Positions 22,490 through 33,101 are shown, counted from the stretch's first letter. The stretch is DNA of 64,000 nt from Diorhabda sublineata (GCF_026230105.1 NC_079486.1:8060001-8124000); one strand, 5' to 3'. Translations and numbers: made by a program. The notes: generated by a model from the letters alone, not told the origin.

Positions 22490-23173
22490 GAAAAGAACGA
22501 TAAACCTCCAAGGAAAAAATCATGTCTAGTTAAGACGTATCAGTATAATTCCACAATACCGTCAATATCCAGTGGAGTCAGAGCACTGAATGAAAACGTT
22601 AGCCCGCCAAAAAGAAGAAAGTAAGATTTGATCTCGAAAATATATCTATATTCACTTACAACAAAACCACAAACTGAAAAATCTTATAAGATGCTTTCAA
22701 GAAAAATATTAATCCGATTTAAATCCTTCAGACCTACAGCATCCAGCCAAAATTCTCCACAAACTGATATAAATAGAGAAAGATCATGGCGACTTGATTC
22801 CGCAAGTCTACCGACATCGAATCTGTATAAGATACCGATTGAAATAAATGAAAAAAACCATTTCGATATGGTTCCGCAAGCCTATTACCATTCAGAGACA
22901 GTAGTGTACAAATTGAAGAAAAATAACGATATTCTTCCACGAAGAACATCAATCCCGTTTGACGCAGCAATGCCGTCAACATCTTATGAAAATAAATCAA
23001 AAATGGGTCTTTGTAACTGCTTGAATTTAAGATGCCATGGTTGCTTTGGAGAATGCTTAAAATGTGCTTCTGAGAAATGTGGACCAGAATGTAAGTTTAA
23101 CCGACCGTTTTACATTAACAGAATCATTTATTTACATTCTGAAAAGGTTATCACAAACCCTTTGTTGAAGTAA
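22490..23173 (+). CDS. Z2: intact ARL14EP-like cysteine-rich gene, two exons
   Basis: Gene model: exon 22490-22620 (KNDKPPRKKSCLVKTYQYNS ... ENVSPPKRRK), an 81-bp GTAAG...TTTCAAG intron (22621-22701), exon 22702 onward in matching phase (ILIRFKSFRPTASSQN...). The exon codes a basic, Ser-rich region, then PFDAAMPSTSYENK and the domain CNCLNLRCHGCFGECLKC, ASEKCGPEC. Ligand spacing agrees with ARL14EP, a small protein whose C. elegans homologue ARLE-14 works with the SETDB1-like methyltransferase MET-2. The usual Cys two residues after the last is Phe here (CKFNR for CRCNR); alternatively GTAAGT at 23091 is a splice donor and the remainder to 23173 is intron. An in-frame ATG at 22628 lies in the intron and is not favoured. 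The true 5' exon is not seen. Confidence 0.6.
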
Positions 23174-23500
23174 AAATCTTAATTGTGTTTTCTAATTGTT
23201 TTGAAGAAAAATGTTTATATATGTGTTTGAAATTGAAGGTATGTAGATTATTCATTCATATAAGATATACATGAATTTTTTTATAAAAATTTCAAACCTC
23301 GTTGAGCTCCAAAACTATTGATACATTTACCTCCGTGTCCTTGCTGTTAATAAAAAAAGTTGTTTAAATAACTTAAGCAGATTGAATAAATTATTGTTAG
23401 TAATTTTTTCGTGTATAGATATAGTAATAATAGTAATAAAACAACACTGTCTATTGACATGTGCAGTGTTGCCGTTTCAGTTGGGAGGCGGGAAATTCAA
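23110..23500 (-). repeat. Inverted partner of 19790-20230
   Basis: The 3' flank of Z2 continues as the reverse complement of Z1's flank and then of the block A end (landmarks gagctccaaaactattgata, gtatagatatagtaataa, cagtgttgccgtttcag). It forms the inner part of a palindrome centred near 21.6 kb. Confidence 0.8.
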
Positions 23501-23529
23501 ACAAGAAAAGCCTTTTACATTAGCCTACA

Positions 23530-23980
23530 GAATGTTGTTATTGAGTAGAGAGTGAGTTTACTAATTCAATCAACTGATGATCTTGAATCAAATTATACTC
23601 GGTAATATGTTTTTGTTTTGTACAAAACACATAGATACTAATGGAGAACATTGAAACAGGTGTCAGACAGTGTAAAAGTGAGTGTGGTAATAGTAGTACA
23701 TGTCTTGGATTTCTCAATGTGAATATTCTTCTAGTATCTTTTAAGGACTTTTACTTTTGCGAATTATTCATTTAACAAATTTTGGGCAGCTGTGTGTATG
23801 TCCTCAGTGTCGATTAATTGTACAATCAACCAATCAATTTGTATATCATAAGTTTTTACATATATTTATTGTAATTAAATAATTACCTCTATTATTCGAT
23901 TCACTTTCCCCATTTTGTTTTCTATAAGCATCTTCATTAGCCATTCGAAAGTATTATCTGATGTGGAATTTTCAATATTG
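23530..23980 (-). repeat. Block A fragment, inverted
   Basis: Reverse complement of about 18540-18960, including the KRIFTLRN-type region and gattgtacaatcaaccaatca. Internally deleted compared with the long copies: the ITQIELEQ segment and tail are missing between 23500 and 23550. Confidence 0.75.
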
Positions 23981-23984
23981 CCAA

Positions 23985-24278
23985 TCATTTCCTTAATGCC
24001 TCTTTGACACTTCTCAATTTGTCACTGTGCAATCCAATCATACGTTCTTTCCATAATTGCATCCAATCAGGTTTGAGTTTAATATCCATATCCATAACCA
24101 TATCGAAATGGTTTTTTTCATTTATTTCAATCTGTGTCTTATACTGATTCGATGTCGGTAGACTTGCGGAATCAAGTCGCCATGATCTTTCTCTATTTAT
24201 ATCAGTTTGTGGATAATTTTGACTGGATGCTGTAGGTCTGACGGATTTAAATCGGATTAATCTTTTTCTTGAAAGCAT
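23985..24278 (-). pseudogene. Z3: chimeric exon, Z N-terminal part fused to LHSDKL segment
   Basis: 97-codon frame: SRKRLIRFKSVRPTASSQN through NEKNHFDMV as in Z1, then an abrupt switch to MDMDIKLKPDWMQLWKERM and IGLHSDKLRSVKEALRK. The cysteine domain is missing. Past the stop an overlapping frame has STSDNTFEWLMKMLIENKMG and a GAG|GTAAT donor-like end. It looks like a deletion joint between two exons of the same gene, or the trace of a splice product. Confidence 0.5.
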
Positions 24279-24299
24279 CTTGTGAGATTTTGAGTTTGT

Positions 24300-25758
24300 G
24301 GTTTTGTTGTAAGTGGGTATAGATATGGAGTGCTAACGTTTTAATGCAGTTCTCTGACTCCACTGGATAATAGCGGGATTGCGGAATTATACCGAGGCAT
24401 CCTAACTAGACATAATTTTTTCCTTGGATGTTTATCTTATTTTCCTCTTGCGGTATTAAATTGGATTGATGTTCCTAGTTGAAGGTTATCGTTGTATTTC
24501 CCAATCTGCACAATAGTCTTTTCTCTATGAATGTTGTTAGACTGGTAGCTTCGAATCGAAATGGTCTTTCTTCATTTATTTCAGTTGCTGTCTCATTTTT
24601 ACACGATTTTTGTAAACTTATGGTTTGACAGTAAACCTCAATGTTGTCAAATATTTATTTATAAATCGTAATATAATTAAAATCATTATGATCTTGCTTC
24701 AGCTCTCACTAAATTTGGTTAATGGGCAATATTTTCCACAATTAATCTAAACAAAAATAATTTCAAGACCAAGAAAATAATTTTGTTTTCGGGCAAAAAG
24801 TTATGTTATATTTGGGGATATTAAACCGGGTACTTCTTGGCAGTGTTTAGGTTCAACATCTGAAAGGTAATTATTGTCTGTTGGAAAAATATTGTTAATA
24901 CATACTTATTGCAGATTTTTAGTTTACATCAGTTTGAAAGATTCGTTTCATCCAAATTTTTAGAAATTTAATTATTTCACTCACCTGAAACTTCTTCTTC
25001 TGCTTCTGAAAGTATAAATAACTCTTGTAACCAACAAGAAAAATGTTCTTATAATGTCATTGGTATTAAGGTTCCAACAAAATTAGAAACTTTGCAGGAA
25101 ATCTCAGCAGTTCTGATTTTGATACACTGATGAAGGCCAAGAAAAAATATGAGTATTCTGAAAAATAGAGTGGTTCTTCAAAGAAAATCTCTTCAAATTA
25201 AATTCGAAATCTGTGAAAAAAAAGGTTTTAAGGAAATTATTGATAAATTTGCCACTCAGAAAGCAAGAAAGATTATTTTATAATTAGGTAATTATAATGA
25301 TTAGGTACCTAGTCTGTAAACTGTAGAACAACTGATTGATATACATACTTTTCGTTGAGTATTGAGTTGGTACTTTTTTATGCAAAGGTGATAATATTGT
25401 ATGTTTTTTATTTTGATGAAGTATTTGGTTGATATTATATAAGCTGGCCAAAAAAAATTTTTTTTCAAATTTTATTGCATTGCATTTTTACTCATGAATC
25501 ACTTCTTCACAACGATTGTGATGTAGGAATACGATAAAAATATCTAACTATCTAATCTATTTTTCCATAAAAACTGAAAAATAACGAAACTGCAGCATAA
25601 CAATAAATTTAAAGGCATTTGACTTTGAACAGAAAAAGAATTTAGCCAGCGGCGGTTGATAATACAGTGAAGATTGTAAATTTCATTAAGTCGCAGCCTA
25701 AGCAATCCCGATTTTTTGCCATTCTAAGCGATGAAATGAGTGAAACTGCTGTCAAGAT
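24300..25758. repeat. Block F, second copy
   Basis: Direct duplicate of 20660-22102 with only scattered differences, including the decayed B half (25030-25240) and hAT scrap (25660-25758). At 25758 it joins block E instead of the T-rich spacer that follows the first copy, so the two copies share a breakpoint after gctgtcaagatt. Confidence 0.85.
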
Positions 25759-26350
25759 TATAATAGCATCCCAAAAGCCGTTGGGTTATAAAACGACGAC
25801 GCGCAGACTTTACCATTTTTAATTTTCCTAATCAAAAAAGAAGAATTGAATAATTGACGTTTCTTGAACAGAAAGGATTTTTCAAAATTGTTCATTTGTG
25901 GATTATTTAAACTTACGAACTTTTGATTTGAGGTTAAGTCAACAATTAAATCACCGCGCGTTGTTTAACACGATACATTTTGATACTGAATTCGAGCTTA
26001 TGACGTTATTAATTTTTATTTTTGATAATGAGGACAGTTGAGCTTTTGGACTGTACAATTTATCTCGAAATAATGCTTGAAATTAATTAGAGAGAATCCA
26101 AAAGAGCTGATATCAGATATCATCCTTTCAGAAGGTTTTCTCAAACACAGCTTCTTTTACCATGTGAGTTTTTCCAAAAATAAATACAATAAACGGCTAT
26201 AAAAACTTGTTTGGATTGTCTTCCTCAAGTTGTTTGATCTTTAATTGACTTGTTTCACGATAAAAAATATTATTAAGGAGCTTTTTATATTTTTTTCTGG
26301 GAATTGTGATCAAATAAATCGTGCGAAAAAGGATTAACAAAAAACAAACT
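25759..26350 (+). repeat. Block E, third copy
   Basis: Plus-strand match to 44860-45175 and, further out, inverted match to 10800-11050. Landmarks are aatagcatcccaaaagccg, aaacgacgacgcgcag and caccgcgcgttgtt. More diverged than the pair at 10.8/44.1 kb. No reading frame. Confidence 0.8.
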
Positions 26351-26507
26351 GGATTTTGAATTTATAAAACTGTTCGTGCAATAACGAAAATTCCAAAAGA
26401 TAATTTGACCATACTTTCGTCCTTTTTTTTATTTGGCTTAACTTTTTTTACTTTTTTATATACTTAATGAGTCTTTTTCGCGCATTTTCAGATTGTAGTT
26501 TAACGAA

Positions 26508-26792
26508 ATGGGTCATGTGGATATTTTTTTCATTGCAATTTCAACTAAACAATATCTCAGTTCTACCATAAGATTACTTAGTTTAGGAGTTATTCCCGAC
26601 GCTGTTCAAGGGGATCATCGTCATCGGAAAACCGTAAATTGGCCGCATTACAACGAGGTCCGGTTTCAACTTCCAAACCATTCCCGTTTTATCGTCAGAT
26701 ATATAGAATATACGTCAGAAAATAACTTTTTTTTTATCTCTTTCAATCTGGACTCGCAGAATATGTTACCAATAGAACGATTGTCGATGTGA
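26508..26792 (+). CDS. Hypothetical ORF in single-copy sequence
   Basis: 94 codons starting MGHVDIFFIAISTKQYLSST, with a middle rich in His/Asn/Arg and no membrane segment or motif I know. It lies in a stretch that is not repeated elsewhere in the window. May be chance in AT-rich DNA; kept because it is followed 60 bp later by another protein-like frame. Confidence 0.25.
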   Translation: MGHVDIFFIAISTKQYLSSTIRLLSLGVIPDAVQGDHRHRKTVNWPHYNEVRFQLPNHSRFIVRYIEYTSENNFFFISFNLDSQNMLPIERLSM

Positions 26793-26839
26793 TTACGAAA
26801 ATAAATATATTGTATGAAAGGAATTTATATAAAACGACG

Positions 26840-27074
26840 ATTGTTATAATGATAATCCACTGAAATGTTTACCTTCAGTTTTTGAAGAAGACAACATGGT
26901 TATATAAACGCGAATCAATCATCTTATTTGTGAATGTTGTCGATTAGCTGAGGAAGCTGTACAAATGCTTTTTCAAGATCAAAAATCGATAGTGATTCTA
27001 CGAGATTCAGATTCGATCAACTTTATTCAACAAAATCCCCACCTAGAGCAGTTTTTCCAAGAATTATTCGACAG
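26840..27074 (+). CDS. Possible exon: CECC motif and QFFQELFDR end
   Basis: A frame from about 26840 reads NPLKCLPSVFEEDNMVI, one stop, TRINHLICECCRLAEEAVQM, then KSIVILRDSDSINFIQQNPH and EQFFQELFDR, ending precisely at an ACAG|GTAGAT splice-donor-like site (27075). Amino-acid composition looks protein-like. Family unknown. The in-frame TAA suggests a decayed or mis-modelled exon. Confidence 0.35.
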
Positions 27075-27329
27075 GTAGATGTTAGGGGATTACTATTAAT
27101 GGAGAAGTGCAATTCCGAAGAATCAGCTACCAAGGCACGTCTTTCCCGAACAGAACTTCAAGATCAAAAAGGGTTCATACTTTTTCTTTTCGCATTTTAC
27201 ATAAGTAAACAGTTTTATTAAGAACATGGTTCTGTTTTGTAGTTAAAACTTTCATTCCTTCGACGTAGAGGTGGTTTTCCTTTGGTTTTGTATTAATTTT
27301 GATAGATTCTTCTTTGAAACCAATTGGTG

Positions 27330-27720
27330 AGTCGAAAAATAGACATTTGTCTTAAGAGACTTTCTGTTTCAATTAGAAATCAAAATTTGTTTGTACAAAC
27401 TTCATTTTTCAAAAATAAGATGGGATTCGTCTTTAAAAACTTTGTTTTTCAAATAGCAAACCAAAATTTGACTTCGGGAATTGCCATTTCGATAAGAAAC
27501 AAAATTCGTCTTTGGAAACTTTGTTTTTCGAAAACAAAAAAAATATTGTCACTAGAGGCTTTCTTTTGCAATTAGAAACCAAATTTTGTTTGTAGAAACT
27601 TTATTTTTCAAAACAAACCAAAATTGGTCTTCAGAAACTTTGTTTTTCAAAAATAAACCGACATTTGGTTTTCATAACTGTCGTATTCGAAAAAACAAAC
27701 GAAATTTGTTTTGTTTTTTG
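27330..27720 (+). repeat. Degenerate tandem repeat, about 55-60 bp period
   Basis: Some six or seven diverged copies of a unit with core gaaactttgtttttcaaa followed by a-rich linker, aaccaaaattt and ttcgtctt/ttggtctt. The units are AT-rich and old. ORFs crossing it are artefacts of the repeat. Confidence 0.7.
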
Positions 27721-28059
27721 CCAATAATAAATTGTCAGTTATCATAAAAAAATGTTGGTGGATTTCTGGGAACCAGAAATAAGTGGACTTAGGGAGAGAT
27801 ACATAACATATAAGAAAAATAACTCTGCCAGTATGGCCGTTGGGCGGATTGAGTAGCTCAACGACCATGCTGCCGGTCCCAAGCCCGGATAAAAGAGGAG
27901 GGTTGTAAGGCAAGGCTAGCTACCTACCCCATGTAAAACAGCCATTTGCTCAGAGAACGAAGAAAGTAGCCTCGGATAGGACTGATAAAACTTATAACGA
28001 TCCGGCAAAGTTAAGGAAAAAACGATTTTGGAAGCGACAACAATTGCGAATAGCCACCT

Positions 28060-29084
28060 GGAATGTTACATCAATTGCTAACAAAGACTAAGAAACCATA
28101 ATAGAGCTTAAGAAACATAAAATAGACATATGTGCCTTGTCTGAGACGAAAAAGAAAAGAGCTGGCAACTTTAGGATCGCGGAGTATACATTGATATATA
28201 ATGGGAAACCAAAAGATAAAAGAGCAGCATCGGGAGTAGGCCTATTAGTGCAGGAGAAATACGACAAAAACATAATAGACATAAAGTATATAAGCTACAG
28301 ACTGCTACAATCCACGTTTAAATTTACAGAAACAACCAAAACCCATATATTAAGCGTGTATGCTCCTGATACGAGTAAAAGTCAAGAAGAAACAGACTCA
28401 TTCTATGATGAACTGCAGATCACCATGGATAAGATACCGAAGCAAGACGAAATTATGATACTGAAGGATTTTATTGGAAGGATTGGTAACGAGGTTATTA
28501 GTGAAATTAAGAATCGGTTTAACGAAGAAACACTCAACAGCAATGGAGAACAACTCATACAATTCTGTGCACATAATGAACTACGCATTAACAACACGTT
28601 TTATCCCCATAAACAACAGCACAAGTATACGTTCGAGAACACAAGAGGTCATAAATCGATTATAAACAGAAATATTCATCCCTCAAAAATATTAGATGTC
28701 AGAACATTAACCTCAGTAAATACAGGGACTAACCACCATATGGTGCTAGCCATAATGCGGAACTGCGTACAAAGGAAAACCCAGAACAAACCGAAAGTGA
28801 CAGAAAAGCTGAACATAGAAAGCCTTAGCGATGATACCACAAAATACCTCTACCAGCAGAGACTAAGGAAGGCAATAAATGAAAACAAGATCTTGAAAGA
28901 TGATACCGTAGAACTAGCATGGAAAAGATTAAGTACTAATATAAGGACAGCTGCAGAAGAAGCATTAGGCAAACGAAAGGTGAACACGGAAAGCCCAACA
29001 CGAAACCATGGTTCACACACGAAATCAAATCACTTGCGGAAGAAAAAAGGAAAGCATATCTTCAATATAGAAGTCAAACAATAA
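28060..29084 (+). pseudogene. LINE1 endonuclease domain, damaged
   Basis: Reads RIATWNVTSI (before a stop at 28088), then ICALSETKKKRAG, SGVGLLVQEKYDK and LSVYAPDTSKSQEE, as in apurinic-type LINE endonucleases. The catalytic GDFN box has become KDFI and the IDFII/SDHR region is degraded (KSIINRN; GTNHH). These substitutions should abolish nicking. The frame ends at 29084, and a shifted piece (29105-29308) continues with KKIWNMIRNIKRPINEY. Confidence 0.8.
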
Positions 29085-29429
29085 CATATGCTGATTATAA
29101 AGTCGTGAGGAATAGGACAAATATGGAAATACAAACGATTAAGAGACAATTCTGGGAGAAATACTCATCAGACATGGAAAACGACTTATATGGGGGACAA
29201 AAAAAGATCTGGAATATGATAAGGAACATCAAAAGACCAATCAATGAATACATCCACACGAAAACAATAACGTTAAAAGAATGGGAAAGGTATTTCCATG
29301 AACTCTAAGTGACATAATAAGAAGCCAATCCACAGAACAGAAACAAGAAAATATATCTGAGGAAGGAGAAGACATCCAACAACAATTAATATCAAAAGAC
29401 AAAATTGAAGCAACAATGCGCAAGATGAA

Positions 29430-30788
29430 AAATAGGAAATCACCAGGGCCGGATAACGTTAATAACGAGCTTCTTAAATATGGTGGCAATGAATTAATAC
29501 ACCAATGCATGTCATGTTCAACAAGATATACGACCAGAGAAAAGTACCAGGGGAATGGAAAGTTAGCATAACGATCCCCGTCTTTAAAAAAGGGGAAAAG
29601 AAAGATCCAAATAATTATAGAGGGATCAACCTCCTAAGCACGACTTCAAAATTACTAACAAAAATTATTGCAGAAGAAATCTCAAGTAGCGGCATGAGCG
29701 AAGAACAACAGGGATTTAGAAAAAATAGATCAACCATAGACGCTATATTCATCTTAAGACAGATTGCCGAAAAGGCCATAGAGTACAATAAAACCGCGTT
29801 TATGTGCTTCATAGACTTAACAAAAGCATTTGACAGAGTGAGATTACATGACGTCATTGAGCTACTAAAAAAACGAGGCGTAAACCAAAGGACAATAGAC
29901 ATCATTCGGGACATGAACAACGGAAATAGCACATATGTAAGAGTAAACAACGAACTCCCCAGTAAAATGCCAGTATCAACAGGGATCAGACAACGAGATA
30001 GTCTCAGCCCAATACTCTTCAACATTATAATGGACGAAATCATAAAAGAAGTCAAAACGGCAGGCAGAGGATACCGAATGGTAAAATATGAGTTTAAGAT
30101 AGTTTGCTACGCTGATGACGCGCTTGTGATATCTGAAGATGAGGATAATCTGCAAAAACTGCTACTCAGATTTGAAACAGTTGCAGGAGAATTCAATATG
30201 ATCATATCGAAACAAAAGACACAATCCTTGACAATAGCGAGAGAACCAAGAAGATGCAAACTGGAAATTTATAATAAAAGTGTAGAACATGTTATGTCTT
30301 TTAAATATTTAGGGGTTAATATCACGAGCAATAGGAACTTGAAACAAGAAGTCAAAACGCAAAGAACAGCAGCATCTAAGATATCAGGATTCCTTCGAAC
30401 CGTGATATGGAGGAATAAATTTTTAAGTATCGAAAGCAAAACACGGATATATAAAACTTGTGTCAGATCAGTAATGACATACGCCATAGAAACGAGGGCG
30501 GAGTCTGCAACTACTAAACGGATTCTTAGAACAACCGAGATGAAGACATTACGCTCAATCACAGGGAAAACACTAAGAGACAGAATAAGGAGCAATGAAA
30601 TCAGAAGAATGTGTGACGTTCCGGATATAGTGAGATGGGTCAGAACTAGAAGAAGAGCATGGAGAGATCATGTCAATAGAATGAACAACGATCGACTGGC
30701 GAAAATCGCAAAGGAAGAGAGACCCAATACAAGTAGACCGCCTGGAAGACCACCAAAGCGCTGGTATGAGAGCTGGTCCTCGCAGTGA
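29430..30788 (+). CDS. LINE1 reverse transcriptase domain
   Basis: From about 29430 (RKSPGPDNVNNELLKYGG in a shifted frame), then an uninterrupted 427-codon stretch 29505-30788: PVFKKGEKKDPNNYRGINLL, GFRKNRSTIDAIFILRQIAE, CFIDLTKAFDRV (RT motif with Asp), SLSPILFNIIMDEI, CYADDALVISED (catalytic YADD at 30109-30120) and FKYLGVNITSN. The C-terminal region ends in RPPGRPPKRWYESW. RT residues are intact although the element lacks a usable endonuclease. Confidence 0.85.
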
Positions 30789-30856
30789 GAACTTAGGCTG
30801 CCTCTTTGAAAACACAAGACACAGTCTTAAAATAAGAAGAAGAAGAAGAAAAATAA

Positions 30857-31400
30857 GATCCAAGATTATTTTATATATCAAACAATATATGTGAACGTCC
30901 ATTTTCAAAATAAAATAATTTCGACTATCAAACCAACAATAGATTGTATTCAACGATTTAATTTAATGAAAAGTTACAAAAATACAAAATTAATAAAAAC
31001 GTATACAACGTAAAGTTTTACACTCCGTTAGAACTTCATGTATGTCCTGGAAAAAAGACATAAAATATCCCCCAAAATAAAATACGTTGCGAAAAATATT
31101 CCGAATAAAAAATTTCACAACGAGGTCGTATTAGAGAAATTTTCAGTACCTAGCCTGACCTAGACATGTCTACTCCTTATATTTTAAGCCACTTTTCTGG
31201 ACATTCGAATTTCATTGTGTAATGAAACGCTTTGGCATATCTTGACAAACGATTACCACTCGAATAATTGTTCATAATCGATTTTTAGCCAATTACGTTT
31301 CTCAATTCGTAAAACTGAATGAATTATTATGTTAATTCATTACATACTGTTTATACGAAATGTACAAGTTTATTTTGTTATACAGCGTACTACAAGGGAT
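30857..31400. other. Single-copy AT-rich sequence
   Basis: Right flank of LINE1. Nothing recognised. Confidence 0.4.
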
Positions 31401-31646
31401 TTATTTATAAAAAGCAGTGGCTATATAACCAAACAGACTAAATACATTGTTTACGCCGATATAGATTGACGCGCGTTTCGATAACCAAGTTATATCATCT
31501 TCAGAAACTGATGATAAACTGTTTATTCTAAGAGCATTTAGGCCCTCGAAACCTCCCGCATAGATATCTGATTTTTCAAAAGCTTTACCTGACTTTTGTA
31601 TATGTTTATTTAATTTCTTATTTTTTAGACCTTTTAATATGTTCAT
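31401..31646 (-). CDS. Small ORF with SVSEDDITWLSKRASIYIGV, unknown
   Basis: 81 codons. The stretch SSVSEDDITWLSKRASI resembles sequence I associate with 3' regions of Penelope-like elements (SEDD..., then a gaaacgcg motif in DNA), so this may be an element tail instead of a host gene. No other domain. Upstream and downstream give nothing further. Confidence 0.3.
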   Translation of the reverse strand: MNILKGLKNKKLNKHIQKSGKAFEKSDIYAGGFEGLNALRINSLSSVSEDDITWLSKRASIYIGVNNVFSLFGYIATAFYK

Positions 31647-32387
31647 ACTTCTAAATTTTCTTGATTTTTGGAGTCTGTTATTTTAAAAAACGTCAAATTT
31701 TTTTAGTATTTCAAAATTAAATTGAAATAATGTCGAAAAATAAACAAAAATCATACTATATATGTAGTTAGTAGTAAAAATTTTATAAAAGGACGTCTAA
31801 GAACGTACAAAAATATACAAAAACAAAAATAAAAGTAACGTGTAAGTCTTACGTTACACAAAGTCAAAGAAAAATATTTAACAGTGTAAAATTTATTTAA
31901 AAAAATGGTAGTTTCGTTGTTGTTGAGTTCCAACCTAAAATTCATCACCCTGTATACGTTGAAAAAGTTAAAAAAATCAGTAACAATGGCTCATAATGGA
32001 TAGAACAAATTTTTAGAAAAATATAGAAAACCAAACACGTTTATCGGTTAAATAATCACTCCCCGATTCACATCAATTTGCTTTTTTTATAGTGCACGCG
32101 CGGTTTTTGTATTTATTTTCTATGACACTTTTCCAATTAGAGTTGATTGGTTCGTGTTTATGTATCCATCTTTTCATAGCGAGAGGAATAAATATGCATT
32201 TTGATTAATTAAAAATGTAATAAAAAAACTGGTATACATTTTATCACAAAAAAACATCCAAAAACAATAATGTATGTAATGTATAAAACATGGAAATTCG
32301 TAATAAAAGTTGCAGACGGTGGTAGAATGAAGCTGTTAAAGTAACAGCGATGTTCAGAAACTATAATTTTGTATAATGTTCAAAAAA

Positions 32388-32397
<10 letters not shown>
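31647..32397. other. AT-rich intergenic sequence
   Basis: No gene or repeat recognised; leads into the TA microsatellite. Confidence 0.4.

Positions 32398-32448
<51 letters not shown>
32398..32448. repeat. (TA)n microsatellite
   Basis: About 25 consecutive TA units, directly after a short CAA-rich run. Prone to length change and cruciform extrusion. Confidence 0.98.
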
Positions 32449-32455
<7 letters not shown>

Positions 32456-32540
32456 TAATTCATACAATTTAACAAATTAAAGTTATTTATTTGAAAAAAT
32501 GATTATTAATAATAACAGTATGAGCTCTAATAGTAACTAT

Positions 32541-33101
32541 TTAAACATCTAAATTTTCGGAATCATTGTCTGGTTTTTCTACACGATTAGAAGTATCGAC
32601 AGCTTCTTCATCGAAAGCTAATTCTAGTTGAGGTATTGTCGTATCTTCGTTATCGTTTTCAATAATAGTACCCAGTTTGAGATCTTCTTGTTTATAACTA
32701 GAAGGTTTGCTTAACATGATAGATACATTCAAATCTTCTACGCTTCTTTCAACTGGACTCACGAATCTAACGGTTTTCTTCGATTTAGTTATTATCGGTT
32801 TATCGATGTCGGTCAACGTAGCATTCACCGTTTGATTCTTCTTTATAGATATTTTAAGACTTTTTCTACGTAAAGAATGTCTTGGTGGTACACGAGTTAA
32901 TTTCTCCAAAAGTACTATGGGGAATGTACATTCCGTTTGCGTGGAAGTATAGTTAATTGTTCTTCTTAATATATTCATGTTCATTATTATAGTAAACGAT
33001 TCAGTGATTATGACAGGTGTCAAAACAGATCTGTTAATTTTGATAAATAAACTGTCAATTATTATTGTAGAACTAGATATTAGAGTGTGGGTTTTTTTCA
33101 C
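32541..33101 (-). CDS. Hypothetical protein with RRKSL and KTVRF motifs
   Basis: 186 codons from the first start; the ATG giving MNMNILRRTINYTSTQ at 32984 is an alternative that drops a hydrophobic leader. The middle is basic (PPRHSLRRKSLKISIKKNQ), followed by SKKTVRFVSPVE, where K-x-V-x-F fits a PP1-docking motif, then an acidic tail (IENDNEDTT, DEEAVDTS). RRKSL is shared with the block B ORF. Single copy and uninterrupted, so one of the better candidates for a living gene, but no family recognised. Could be one exon of more. Confidence 0.5.
   Translation of the reverse strand: MKKTHTLISSSTIIIDSLFIKINRSVLTPVIITESFTIIMNMNILRRTINYTSTQTECTFPIVLLEKLTRVPPRHSLRRKSLKISIKKNQTVNATLTDIDKPIITKSKKTVRFVSPVERSVEDLNVSIMLSKPSSYKQEDLKLGTIIENDNEDTTIPQLELAFDEEAVDTSNRVEKPDNDSENLDV

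Larger units (their letters stand above)
27823..30845 (+). mobile_element. RTE-like LINE with target duplication (LINE1)
   Basis: Full-length in structure: a 5' untranslated region like that of the copy at 59915 (nnnaagcccggataaa landmark), endonuclease, RT and an (AAG)n 3' tail. It is flanked by identical 11-bp duplications AAGAAAAATAA (27812-27822 and 30846-30856; the second overlaps the tail). Coding is split by frameshifts, so the copy is inactive. Confidence 0.85.

Noticed and set aside
27647..27913. Minus-strand ORF across the LINE1 left edge
   Set aside because: It spans the insertion junction between the tandem repeat and the LINE 5' region, so cannot predate the insertion, and has no motif.
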